Notes under the pieces: generated by a model
Database searches by the model: none
What the model was told of the DNA's origin: nothing
Seen by the model: the letters and a program-made list of their open reading frames with translations, nothing else
Assembly (NCBI GenBank): GCA_900551305.1
Contig: URVK01000015.1
Coordinates: 1 to 15,738, forward strand
Length of the DNA stretch: 15,738 nucleotides
Direction of reading: 5' to 3'
DNA from: an uncultured Collinsella sp.
GTDB lineage: Bacteria; Actinomycetota; Coriobacteriia; Coriobacteriales; Coriobacteriaceae
Shown: positions 1 to 8,851 of the stretch, piece after piece
Numbering within the stretch: the first letter of the stretch is position 1
How the letters are laid out: each line of letters starts with the position of its first letter
Made by a program: the position numbers and the translations under genes

Positions 1-669
1 GCCAGCCGAAAGCGCAAAGTCATGCGTGGCAGGCAGATCGGCGGCCACAAACTCGTGAGGTACGGGGCAACTTACGGTCTTGACCAGGTTCTCGCCTACC
101 AGCGTGGGCGCTGCGGCCAGACGCTCGGCAAGCTCGTCGACGTCGAAGATCTCGGTCGAGATAATGCCCATCTTGGAACCATTGTCGCGCAGATGGCGCA
201 CCAGAGCGCGGGTGTCGACGCCCTCGATAGCGACGATGCCGTGGGCGCGCAGATACTCCGGCACGCTGACGGCCGAGCGCCAGTTAGAAGGCGTGGTGCA
301 CATGTCGCGAACGATCATGCCGCGCATAGCCGGAGCGCTCGCAGGGCGCACGGCGTCGCCGGGGAAGGCCGACTGGACGTCGGTCTCGTCGATACCGTAG
401 TTGCCGATCTGCGGATAGGTCATGGTTACGATTTGGCCGGCATAACTCGGGTCGGTCATGACCTCAAAGTAGCCCTCGAGCGAGGTGTTGAAGCAAACTT
501 CGCCGGTCGCGGTGCCCTCAGCGCCGCATGCACGTCCATAAAAAATGGTCCCATCCTCAAGATACAGGATGCAGGGACCGCAGGTGCCCTTGCTGGTTTT
601 GGCCAGCATACGCTGGCAAAGCTCGCTGGGCGCGAAGGTGCGGGCGGCAGCGGTATGGTTGTTCGCCAT
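1..669 (-). CDS. carA: carbamoyl-phosphate synthase small subunit, 5' part (runs off left edge)
   Basis: This is the glutaminase subunit of carbamoyl-phosphate synthase, which supplies ammonia from glutamine to CarB for pyrimidine and arginine synthesis in the cytoplasm. The 223 visible codons cover the N-terminal domain. LEDGTIFYG (about residues 37-45), GEVCFNTSLEGY (57-67) and MTDPSYAGQIV (71-81) followed by YPQIGNYGI are the conserved family segments. The class I amidotransferase domain with its catalytic Cys lies beyond the left edge. The ATG at 669 is preceded by GAAGGAG at good spacing. The next in-frame ATG (codon 21) has no Shine-Dalgarno, so the roughly 26-residue N-terminal extension relative to E. 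coli CarA looks real. A PyrR-type hairpin abuts the RBS. Identification is secure; completeness cannot be judged from this window. Confidence 0.95.
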   Translation of the reverse strand, partial: MANNHTAAARTFAPSELCQRMLAKTSKGTCGPCILYLEDGTIFYGRACGAEGTATGEVCFNTSLEGYFEVMTDPSYAGQIVTMTYPQIGNYGIDETDVQSAFPGDAVRPASAPAMRGMIVRDMCTTPSNWRSAVSVPEYLRAHGIVAIEGVDTRALVRHLRDNGSKMGIISTEIFDVDELAERLAAAPTLVGENLVKTVSCPVPHEFVAADLPATHDFALSAG

Positions 670-673
670 AATT

Positions 674-706
674 CTCCTTCCCGGTCTCACAGGACCGGCT
701 TAAAGG
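674..706 (-). promoter_or_regulatory. PyrR-binding-type hairpin overlapping the carA Shine-Dalgarno
   Basis: On the minus strand the leader contains a perfect 6-bp stem CCGGTC/GACCGG (681-698) closing the hexaloop CTGTGA. The PyrR recognition element is known to carry the hexaloop CNGNGA closed by a C-G pair, and UCCNGNGAG is matched exactly here. Below the upper stem, CCTT (703-706) can pair with AAGG (676-679) of the Shine-Dalgarno, leaving a purine-rich TAAG bulge on the 5' side as in known PyrR sites. No terminator follows. The inferred mechanism is therefore UMP-dependent PyrR repression of translation, as described for mycobacterial pyr leaders, rather than transcription attenuation as in Bacillus. 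Confidence 0.8.
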
Positions 707-727
707 TGTGTAGTTAGGCCTCGCGGT

Positions 728-733
728 ATTGTA
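728..733 (-). promoter_or_regulatory. candidate carA -10 element
   Basis: TACAAT on the minus strand (5 of 6 to TATAAT) sits about 60 bp upstream of the carA start and would give a leader that includes the whole PyrR-type hairpin. It is flanked by a 5-bp inverted repeat GCGGT/ACCGC (723-727 and 734-738). The best -35 at 17 bp spacing is ACGCCA (751-756), only 3 of 6, so the call rests on the -10 and its placement. The upstream DNA (about 756-820) is markedly AT-rich for this genome. Confidence 0.35.
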
Positions 734-829
734 ACCGCAAGCATGCCTCATGGCGTTAATTTCATCGAAATGTTTACGAAATGATAATTATGACTTTCTA
801 TGCATAATGTTTTTTAATCCCCGTCCCAG

Positions 830-869
830 AAAAATCATCCCGCGGGGCTTGTGGCTCACGCGGGATGAT
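830..869 (-). terminator. intrinsic terminator after the ABC transporter/TM-protein pair
   Basis: A perfect 11-bp stem, ATCATCCCGCG (834-844) with CGCGGGATGAT (859-869), has a 14-nt loop and is followed on the minus strand by TTTTTC. It begins 6 bp beyond the stop codon of the 876-1841 gene and separates that transcript from carA. Confidence 0.9.
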
Positions 870-875
870 GGCGTC

Positions 876-1841
876 TTATTTTTTCTTGTCCTGCTCCAGC
901 AGTTCGGACGGTGTGCGATCGGGCTTGCCGCCACGGAAAATCTCGCGGCCATGCAGACGATGCTCCAGATCGCGCTCGGCTTTTTCCTCGTCAATCTTGG
1001 TCTGGCTCACCACCGGGTCCTCAATCAACGACGACACCGAGTTCACCTGCTTCTGAATGCGCTCGGCGATGGTGTCATCCATACTCACGATGCGCATCTT
1101 CCAGTCGATACTCGTGGCGTTGGATGAGCTCTTGGTCCACACGAACGTCAAAATGGCGCTCTGGTGGCCGCGCGCGGGGAACATGCCAAAGAAGGAATCG
1201 TGCTGAATGTTGCTATCCTCGTCGATATAGGCGTGAACGTTATACACCACGCGGTCGATCTTATCGTTGAGCAACGCGTTGGTCGCAAGCGCCGCGGCCT
1301 GAATCTGCCCGTTGGACAGCAGCTCGAGCTCGTTGGCAGACGATGTGTCCAACACCGTCACCTCGACCGTGCCCGTGCGTTCATCGGCTTCATCGACGGT
1401 GAAGTCGAGCGGGAACTGCGTAAAGCCGTTGCCCCATTCAAGTCCACCCTTGAGCGCGGTCGAAACGGTATCGACCGAAACGCTCTCGGACAGGTTGGCG
1501 GTGTTCAGACGACGCATCACGCCGTAGCCAATCTGCATGCCCACGATCAGCACCAAAATACCGATGACCACGGCCATCGCGGTCTTCGTAATGGTATGGC
1601 TCACCTGCGAGCCCGAAGGATCGTCCTCGGACAGCGGGTCGATATGTTTTGCCTGGCTCGCGCGGTCCTCGCTGCGCAGCTGCGCTAGCGCCGCTTTGTC
1701 ACCGCGCTTGGCCGCAGCCTCCTTCTCACGCATGCGCTCGGTACGCTTTTTGGCGAGCGTGGGATCCAAGACGCCGGATGCATCGATTTCGGAGAATAAC
1801 TCCGTCACTTCTTCCGGAGTCAAAGGGTTCTTGTCAGCCAT
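876..1841 (-). CDS. hypothetical single-pass membrane protein
   Basis: I do not recognise a named family. The 321-residue product has a charged, helix-prone N-terminal part (about 1-80, rich in K, R, E and D), one clear transmembrane helix at about 87-109 followed by RR, and a polar C-terminal domain of about 200 residues that mixes probable beta strands (for example TGTVEVTVLD) with helices. With no N-terminal signal peptide and a single internal helix ending in RR, the topology is uncertain. The ATG at 1841 has AGGAAG upstream at acceptable spacing. The gene starts 19 bp after the ABC transporter stop and ends at a strong terminator, so it is probably cotranscribed with the transporter; a partner role is inference only. 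No truncation is apparent. Confidence 0.8.
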   Translation of the reverse strand: MADKNPLTPEEVTELFSEIDASGVLDPTLAKKRTERMREKEAAAKRGDKAALAQLRSEDRASQAKHIDPLSEDDPSGSQVSHTITKTAMAVVIGILVLIVGMQIGYGVMRRLNTANLSESVSVDTVSTALKGGLEWGNGFTQFPLDFTVDEADERTGTVEVTVLDTSSANELELLSNGQIQAAALATNALLNDKIDRVVYNVHAYIDEDSNIQHDSFFGMFPARGHQSAILTFVWTKSSSNATSIDWKMRIVSMDDTIAERIQKQVNSVSSLIEDPVVSQTKIDEEKAERDLEHRLHGREIFRGGKPDRTPSELLEQDKKK

Positions 1842-1860
1842 AAACTTCCTGTCATATCAA

Positions 1861-3633
1861 TCAGTCGAGCTCGTGCGCACGCGCACCTTCGAACTGCATT
1901 CGATAGTAACGGGCATAGGTGCCGCCACGGGCGAGAAGCTCCTCGTGCGTGCCACGCTCCACAACGCGACCATGCTCAACGGTCGCAATCTCATCGGCAT
2001 GCTTAATGGTCGAAAGACGGTGGGCGATAATAATCGTGGTGCGGCCGCGTGCCAGCTCTTCGAGTGACTCCTGCACCGCCTCCTCGCTCTCGTTATCCAA
2101 AGCACTCGTCGCCTCGTCCAAAATCAGGATCTTGGGGTTCTTGAGAAACACGCGCGCGATGGCAACGCGCTGCTTCTGTCCGCCCGAAAGACGGCTGCCG
2201 CGCTCGCCCACCACGGTGTCGTAGCCCTGCGGAAGCGACTCGATAAAGGCATCGATGTTGGCGCGACGGGCGGCCTCGGCGATCTCTTCTGCCGTGGCGC
2301 CCGGCTTGCCGTAGGCGATGTTCTCGCCAATCGTACCGCCAAATAGATAGACATCCTGCTGCACCAGGCCGATGGCGCGGCGCAGGCTCTGCTGCGTCAC
2401 ATCGCGCACGTCCTGGCCGTCGATGCTAATGGATCCGGCAGCCACGTCATAAAAGCGCGGCAGCAGCGAACAGGTCGTGGACTTGCCACCGCCCGAAGGG
2501 CCAACCAGCGCGATGGTCTGCCCGGGCTTGATGGACAGATTCATATGGTCGATAACGGGACGCTCGTCGGCATAGCCCTCGCCCAGCTCGACATCCTCGT
2601 AGTTAAAGCACACGTCGTGATACTCCACGGCGCCGGCAGTCACCTGCAGATCCGTAGCGCCCGGCTTGTCCTGGATATCCGGCGCGGTCGAGAGCACCTC
2701 GTCCATACGTTTAAAGCCGGCGATAGCCTTCTGATACGTTTCGGCCGAATTGACGAGCGTCTCGAGCGGCGTGCAGAACAGCGAAATATAGAGTGCAAAG
2801 GTCGCCATATCGACCGCCTGCAGCTGTCCCTGGGCGACCAGCCAGCCGCCCAGCAGCACCACGATCACATAGAGCACACCCGAGAGCAGGCCATACGTCG
2901 CGGTATAGACGCCCATGGCGTGATACATGTTCTCCTTGGACGAAAGGTAGCGATCGTTAGAGGCACGGAACTTGGCGCGCTCGGTCTCCTCGTTGGCAAA
3001 GCTCTTGACTACGCGCATGCCCGCAAGCGAATCCTGCAGCTGCGCATTGATGCCGCTGATCTTTTTGCGGTTGTCGCTAAAAACCTCGCGCATACGCATG
3101 TTCTGCCAAAACATGATGACCGCAAAAGCCGCCGTCACCACGGCCATGGCGAGCGCCAGCACCGGGGCGATGGTGAAGAGGATCGCAAACGAGCCAATAA
3201 TCTCGATGCCGCAGATGATGATCCACTCGGGCACGTGGTGCGCCGCCTCGCAGATATCGAACAGATCGTTGACCACGCGGCTCATCATGTCGCCCGAACT
3301 GTTGCGGTCGAAGTACGCAAAGCTAAAGCGCTCGTACTGGTCAAACAGGTCCTCGCGCATCTTGGACTCCATGCGCGCACCCATCACGTGGCCCCAGTAG
3401 CTCACGAAGTAGCGGCAGGCGCAGCGAACGGCATACATCAGCACCAGCCCCACCGCGATCATACCGAGCGCCTGCATAATGGCAGCCTGGCCCTGGGTAA
3501 ACAGCCCACCGGTCAAATTGCGCAGAATAATAGGAAACGCAAGGTCAATGGCAGCAAGCACCAGAGCGCAAACAGTATCAGCAACAAAAAGCCCCATCTG
3601 GGGCTTGTAATACGAAAGAAACCTCTTCAGCAT
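1861..3633 (-). CDS. ABC transporter, fused membrane and ATPase domains (half-transporter)
   Basis: This is an exporter-type ABC protein of 590 residues, the usual size for a half-transporter that works as a dimer in the cytoplasmic membrane. Residues about 1-300 are the transmembrane domain, with hydrophobic helices near 14-36, 52-72, 128-150, 152-172 and 240-265. Residues about 330-585 are the ATPase: Walker A GPSGGGKST (378-386), Q-loop around QQD (425-427), signature LSGGQ (482-486), Walker B ILILDE (502-507), D-loop SALD and switch His538 in AHRLST. All catalytic residues are present. The ATG at 3633 is preceded by GAGG. Exported substrates may be lipids, peptides or drugs; the sequence does not settle this. 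It lies downstream of the NUDIX gene and just upstream of the single-TM protein gene. Confidence 0.92.
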   Translation of the reverse strand: MLKRFLSYYKPQMGLFVADTVCALVLAAIDLAFPIILRNLTGGLFTQGQAAIMQALGMIAVGLVLMYAVRCACRYFVSYWGHVMGARMESKMREDLFDQYERFSFAYFDRNSSGDMMSRVVNDLFDICEAAHHVPEWIIICGIEIIGSFAILFTIAPVLALAMAVVTAAFAVIMFWQNMRMREVFSDNRKKISGINAQLQDSLAGMRVVKSFANEETERAKFRASNDRYLSSKENMYHAMGVYTATYGLLSGVLYVIVVLLGGWLVAQGQLQAVDMATFALYISLFCTPLETLVNSAETYQKAIAGFKRMDEVLSTAPDIQDKPGATDLQVTAGAVEYHDVCFNYEDVELGEGYADERPVIDHMNLSIKPGQTIALVGPSGGGKSTTCSLLPRFYDVAAGSISIDGQDVRDVTQQSLRRAIGLVQQDVYLFGGTIGENIAYGKPGATAEEIAEAARRANIDAFIESLPQGYDTVVGERGSRLSGGQKQRVAIARVFLKNPKILILDEATSALDNESEEAVQESLEELARGRTTIIIAHRLSTIKHADEIATVEHGRVVERGTHEELLARGGTYARYYRMQFEGARAHELD

Positions 3634-3664
3634 GTGATCCTCAAAGAAATATCAGCAACGTAAG

Positions 3665-3703
3665 GCCCTGGGACAAAGCAATCAGTAGTACTTGTCCCAG
3701 GGC
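3665..3703 (-). terminator. perfect 12-bp hairpin between NUDIX and ABC genes (imperfect terminator or processing site)
   Basis: GCCCTGGGACAA (3665-3676) and TTGTCCCAGGGC (3692-3703) form a perfect stem with a 15-nt loop, 12 bp after the NUDIX stop. The minus-strand sequence after it is CTTACGTTGC, so there is no real U-tract. It may be a weak or Rho-assisted terminator, an RNA stability element separating the two cistrons, or a partial attenuator. Confidence 0.5.
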
Positions 3704-3715
3704 TATTCCCGCTCG

Positions 3716-4411
3716 TTACAGCTCGGCCCCACCCAAGCGGTGCGCGATGCTGTCGCAGGCAAGCGCGCCTACGACGGTCTTGGCGTCTTCGATCTTGCCG
3801 TCGAGCACGGCGTCGATCAGCTCGTGCAGCGGCACCAGGTCCACGTTGACAAACTCGTCATCATCGGGGTTGGGCGCATCAAACTCGAGCTTGGTAGCCA
3901 AGTAGATGTGGATGATCTCATCGCAAAAACCGCAGGACGTGACAATCGACGTCAAAAAGCGAATACGACCAGCCTTAAAGCCCGTCTCCTCATGCAGTTC
4001 GCGCTTGGCGCAATCAAGCGGGTCCTCGCCCGGGTCGAGCTTGCCGGCAGGAATCTCGACCGTCACGCGGTCGATGGCGGTGCGGTACTGACGCACCAGT
4101 ACGATCTTGCCGCTCTCGGTCAGTGCCACAACGGCCGCCGCACCCGGATGGCGAACGATATCGCGGGCGCTGCGGTGACCGTTGGGCAGCTCAACCTCAA
4201 GACGGTGGACGTCGAGAATCTTGCCCTTCCAGGCGCACTCCTCCGAAAGAATCTTCTCGTGCAGCTCGGCATCGTGCGGGTCGTCGTCGCCCAGCACCAG
4301 CGCCGGCTCGTCAGCGACCTCGCCACCAGGCTCGCCCTCGGCGTGCCCATACATGCGGCTGTCCTCTTCGACGATCTGCGCGTCCACGAGCTCTTCGTTC
4401 TTCTCGTCCAT
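3716..4411 (-). CDS. NUDIX hydrolase, ADP-ribose pyrophosphatase type
   Basis: This probably hydrolyses ADP-ribose or a related nucleoside diphosphate derivative. The canonical NUDIX box GX5EX7REUXEEXGU is complete: GKLDPGE, then RELHEETGF, at about residues 123-145 from the chosen start. The preceding KGKILDVHRLEVELPNG and VRHPGAAAVVAL segments are typical of the ADPRase branch. Two ATGs compete. The one at 4420 has its GAGAGGA directly adjacent with no spacer, whereas the ATG at 4411 has the same motif 9 nt upstream, so I take 4411 (231 aa). The first 50 or so residues are an unusually acidic extension, rich in E and D, before the family's normal start. It lies 21 bp downstream of purD, indicating one transcript. 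Substrate is inferred from family only. Confidence 0.88.
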   Translation of the reverse strand: MDEKNEELVDAQIVEEDSRMYGHAEGEPGGEVADEPALVLGDDDPHDAELHEKILSEECAWKGKILDVHRLEVELPNGHRSARDIVRHPGAAAVVALTESGKIVLVRQYRTAIDRVTVEIPAGKLDPGEDPLDCAKRELHEETGFKAGRIRFLTSIVTSCGFCDEIIHIYLATKLEFDAPNPDDDEFVNVDLVPLHELIDAVLDGKIEDAKTVVGALACDSIAHRLGGAEL

Positions 4412-4432
4412 CCGTCTCATTCCTCTCGGATT

Positions 4433-5737
4433 TTAGGCATCCCAGGCGTCGCGGCCGCGCAGCGCGCGCAGGCCGATATCGTGACGCAGGGTCTTGCCCT
4501 CAAAATCAATCTTCTCGCAGGCCTCGTAGGCAAGGTTGCGAGCGTTCTCGAACGTGTCGCCCAGAGCGGTCACGGCAAGCACGCGGCCACCATTGGTCAC
4601 GAGCTGGCCGTCCACCACGGCAGTGCCCGCGTGGTACACGGTCACGTTCTCCATGGCCTCGGCATCGGCGATACCGGTAATGACCTTGCCTTTCTCGTAG
4701 CTGCCGGGATAACCCGCACTCGTCAGGACAACGGCCACGGCCCACTCGTCACGCCAGTCGAGTTCAATCTGGTCGAGCTCGCAGTTGGCACAAGCCAACA
4801 TGACCTCGACCAGGTCGTTCTTAAGGCGCGGCAGAACGACCTGCGTCTCGGGGTCGCCAAAGCGGGCATTGAACTCCAGCACCTTGGGGCCGGCAGGCGT
4901 GAGCATAAATCCGCCGTACAGGCAGCCGCGGTAGTCGATACCCTCGGCAGCGAGCTCGGCCACGGTCTGCTCCATGACCTTCACCATGGTGGCGTGCTCC
5001 TCATCGGTCACGATGGGCACCGGGCTGTAGACGCCCATGCCACCGGTGTTGGGGCCCTTGTCGCCCTCGAGCGCACGCTTGTGGTCCTGCGAGGTGGCCA
5101 TGGGGCGCACGGTCTTGCCGTCGGTAAAGGCCAGCAGCGAGCACTCGGGACCAACGAGCATCTCCTCGATGACCACGGTATTGCCGGCATCGCCAAAGGT
5201 GCCGCCAAAGCACTCGCGCACGGCCTCCTCGGCCTGATCAAGTTCGGTCGCCACGATAACGCCCTTGCCCGCGGCAAGGCCGTCGGCCTTCACGACCAGC
5301 GGGGCGCCCTGCTCGCGCACGTAGGCGAGAGCCGAAGCCTCGTCGGTAAACGAACCATAGGCTGCCGTCGGAATGCCCGCACGCTCCATGAGCTGCTTGG
5401 AGAACAGCTTGGAGCCCTCCATCTGGGCGCCCTCGGCACCCGGGCCAAAGCAGGGAATACCCGCCGCGCGCACGGCGTCGGCCACGCCCGCCACGAGCGG
5501 AGCCTCGGGGCCAATTACCACGAGTCCGCATCCGTGGCTCTGCGCAAACGCCGCCACGGCCGCAGGATCGCAGTCGTCGAGAACAACGTTCTCGCCGCAG
5601 CTCGCGGTGCCGCCGTTACCCGGCGCGATGTAGAGCTTGCCGGCGCGCGGTGATGCTGCGAGCTTAGCTGCCAAAGCATGCTCACGGCCGCCGCTGCCCA
5701 ACAACAGGATGTCGATGGTTTGAGTGTCCGCCTTCAA
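4433..5737 (-). CDS. purD: phosphoribosylamine-glycine ligase (GAR synthetase), TTG start
   Basis: PurD catalyses the second step of purine synthesis, joining glycine to phosphoribosylamine with ATP. The family N-terminus, [13 protein letters not shown], is at about residues 10-22. The ATP-grasp core follows ([51 protein letters not shown]). The length of 434 aa fits. The start is chosen as TTG at 5737 because GAGGAGG lies 5 nt upstream and translation begins just before the conserved N-terminus. The reading frame is open much farther upstream, to an ATG at 5905, but that extension would overlap the purA 3' end, cross a hairpin and has no family homology. The NUDIX gene follows closely. Confidence 0.93.
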   Translation of the reverse strand: MKADTQTIDILLLGSGGREHALAAKLAASPRAGKLYIAPGNGGTASCGENVVLDDCDPAAVAAFAQSHGCGLVVIGPEAPLVAGVADAVRAAGIPCFGPGAEGAQMEGSKLFSKQLMERAGIPTAAYGSFTDEASALAYVREQGAPLVVKADGLAAGKGVIVATELDQAEEAVRECFGGTFGDAGNTVVIEEMLVGPECSLLAFTDGKTVRPMATSQDHKRALEGDKGPNTGGMGVYSPVPIVTDEEHATMVKVMEQTVAELAAEGIDYRGCLYGGFMLTPAGPKVLEFNARFGDPETQVVLPRLKNDLVEVMLACANCELDQIELDWRDEWAVAVVLTSAGYPGSYEKGKVITGIADAEAMENVTVYHAGTAVVDGQLVTNGGRVLAVTALGDTFENARNLAYEACEKIDFEGKTLRHDIGLRALRGRDAWDA

Positions 5738-5791
5738 GGGTGCCTCCTCTATGGATGAACGGCCCGCTCCGCGCGAGCCCTTTGCAAGCAA

Positions 5792-5833
5792 ATATACCCC
5801 TCGGCCGCCCGTCCGGGCTGCAAAGGGGTATAT
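5792..5833 (-). terminator. hairpin between purA and purD (weak terminator/attenuator)
   Basis: ATATACCCCT (5792-5801) pairs perfectly with AGGGGTATAT (5824-5833), and the loop contains a further small GC-rich stem. On the minus strand the hairpin follows the purA stop by about 22 bp and is trailed by TTTGCTTGC, an interrupted U-rich tract. It probably ends most purA transcripts, with some read-through into purD. I see no convincing separate purD promoter in the 55 bp between the hairpin and the TTG start. Confidence 0.6.
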
Positions 5834-5855
5834 CGCAATAACCAAATAGTCCCGA

Positions 5856-7151
<1,296 letters not shown>

Positions 7152-7208
7152 TTACATTCATGGACTGTCTACGCACCACGCCGGCACGCAGAAGCACAAA
7201 ACATTCCC

Positions 7209-7237
7209 AGTATACCCGTGCAACGGGCGCCTGTCCT
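7209..7237 (-). promoter_or_regulatory. purA promoter (-35 AGGACA, -10 TATACT)
   Basis: On the minus strand AGGACA (7232-7237; 4 of 6) and TATACT (7209-7214; 5 of 6) are separated by exactly 17 bp. The -35 overlaps the dnaB stop codon. The spacer contains a small inverted repeat, CCCG/CGGG (7215-7218 and 7224-7227), which could be a regulator site. Confidence 0.6.
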
Positions 7238-8627
7238 ACTCCTCGGCATGCGCCCCATCAAGCTCATAGAACTTGGTGGATGCCGGCAGGAACATCAGGT
7301 CGACGTCGCCGATCGGGCCCGAACGGTTCTTGGCCACGACGATACGCGTAACGTCCTCGTCGGGTCGATCGTCGCGCGAGGCCTCGGCCTCGTCGGCGGA
7401 ACGGTCCAAGAACATAACGATATCGGCGTCCTGCTCGATGGAGCCCGATTCACGAAGGTCGGAAAGCTGCGGGCGCTTGCCGGTACGGGATTCGACCTGA
7501 CGTGAGAGCTGCGACAGCGCGATGAGCGGGATCTTGAGCTCCTTGGCCATGATCTTCAAACCACGCGACATCTCCGAGACCTCGACGGTACGGCTCTCGG
7601 AGCGGCGTCCCGGCGGAGGACTCACCAGCTGCAGGTAGTCCAGGATGATAATTGCCTTCTCCTTGTTATGGAGCATACGGCGGCTCTTGGCGCGAATCTC
7701 GGTCACTGTGGTGCCGGGCGTATCGTCAATCAGAATATCGAGCTTGGACAAGGTCTGCGTGGCCTCGTTGATATTGGCCCACTGCTCGGGGCTAATGCGG
7801 CCCATGCGGAAGTCACTGATCGAGATCATGGCGTAGGCGCAAATCAGACGCTGGGCAATTTCCTTGCCCGACATCTCCAGAGAGAAGAAGCCGACGGTAT
7901 AACCGGCAGCGGCAGCGTTGAGTGCCAGATTCAGAGCGAACGACGTCTTACCCACGGCAGGACGGGCACCGATGATGATGAGCTGGCCTTCGCGAAAACC
8001 CATGAGCATGCGGTCGAGCGACGGGAAGCCCGTGGGCACGCCCGCAGCCTGGCCACCGGCCTGGCACACTTCCTCGGCCTCGTTATAGGCCTCGACCATA
8101 AACTCGGTCAGCGTCTTGTAGCTCGACTTGACCTCGCGTGCCGTGACCTTGAGCAGCTTGCTCTCGGCCAGCTCGACAACCTCTTTGGTGTCGGTGGGGG
8201 CGTTATATGCCAGCGCGTTGATCTCGTTGGTGGCGCCGATCAGCTCGCGCAGCATCGAATCGCGGCGAACGATGGCGGCATGGTGCTGCCAGTTGACGAG
8301 CGACAGGGTCTGACCCATCAGCTCCAAAATGTACGCCTCGCCGCCCACGGCATCGAGCTTGTTGATGCTTCGCAGGTAATCGATCAGCGAGATGGAGTCG
8401 ATGGGAATGCGGCTGTTGTACATATCGACCATCGCAGTATAGATGGTCTTATGAATGGGCCGGTAGAAGTCATCGGGCTGCAGCTCGACCTGGGCCTCTT
8501 CGACCACCTCGGGCGATAGCAGCATAGCGGCCAGTACATTGGCCTCTGCATCTTGGTTTTGGGGAAGACCCAACTTTGAGCCGCGGTCCTCGACCGTCAG
8601 CCCGGTCTCCCTATCGTCATATGCCAT
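7236..8627 (-). CDS. dnaB: replicative DNA helicase
   Basis: DnaB is the hexameric helicase that unwinds DNA at the replication fork and recruits primase. The N-terminal domain (about 18-125) begins at PQNQDAEANVLAAML, a typical family start. The RecA-like C-terminal domain has Walker A GARPAVGKTS (about 220-229), FFSLEMS, Walker B IIILDYLQL, and the SQLSRQVE and LRESGSIEQDAD segments. Three in-frame ATGs lie close together. The one at 8627 is chosen because GAGG lies 6 nt upstream; the ones at 8639 and 8633 would place that motif inside the gene. The product is 463 aa, the normal size. Although it lies in the conserved rpsF-ssb-rpsR-rplI-dnaB order, a strong terminator after rplI separates it, so it likely uses its own promoter. 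Confidence 0.96.
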   Translation of the reverse strand: MAYDDRETGLTVEDRGSKLGLPQNQDAEANVLAAMLLSPEVVEEAQVELQPDDFYRPIHKTIYTAMVDMYNSRIPIDSISLIDYLRSINKLDAVGGEAYILELMGQTLSLVNWQHHAAIVRRDSMLRELIGATNEINALAYNAPTDTKEVVELAESKLLKVTAREVKSSYKTLTEFMVEAYNEAEEVCQAGGQAAGVPTGFPSLDRMLMGFREGQLIIIGARPAVGKTSFALNLALNAAAAGYTVGFFSLEMSGKEIAQRLICAYAMISISDFRMGRISPEQWANINEATQTLSKLDILIDDTPGTTVTEIRAKSRRMLHNKEKAIIILDYLQLVSPPPGRRSESRTVEVSEMSRGLKIMAKELKIPLIALSQLSRQVESRTGKRPQLSDLRESGSIEQDADIVMFLDRSADEAEASRDDRPDEDVTRIVVAKNRSGPIGDVDLMFLPASTKFYELDGAHAEE

Positions 8628-8728
8628 GAGCATCCTCATTCATATCGCTTGCGAGCATCCATAGTATCAGCCACGGTCCCAAAACGCGCCGCACGCCGAC
8701 AATCATCACCGAACCAAACGGATGAACG

Positions 8729-8744
8729 GTCCTGTATATAGGAC
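8729..8744. promoter_or_regulatory. short inverted repeat upstream of dnaB
   Basis: GTCCT (8729-8733) and AGGAC (8740-8744) flank an AT-rich GTATAT core about 100 bp upstream of dnaB, between the rplI terminator and the dnaB start. It could be an operator or part of a promoter, but no -35 of quality lies at proper spacing. Confidence 0.25.
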
Positions 8745-8780
8745 TTCGACGCAACGTTCACCATGACACTCACTCAGCGC

Positions 8781-8819
8781 AAAAAACAAAAGGGCGCCCT
8801 GGTTTCCCAGAGCGCCCTT
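8781..8819 (-). terminator. intrinsic terminator of the rpsF-ssb-rpsR-rplI operon
   Basis: A 13-bp stem with one mismatch, AAGGGCGCCCTGG (8790-8802) with CCAGAGCGCCCTT (8807-8819), has a 4-nt loop. On the minus strand it is followed by TTTTGTTTTTT. It is the strongest terminator in the window and lies 32 bp after rplI. Confidence 0.95.
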
Positions 8820-8851
8820 CTTAGAACAAGATTGTTGCGTTGCAGCAAATG

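Noticed and set aside
3692..5653. 653-codon open frame on the plus strand
   Set aside because: It is antisense to the NUDIX gene and purD, has no ribosome binding site or family resemblance, and its low-complexity H/G/A/L-rich product is typical of the antisense of high-GC genes.
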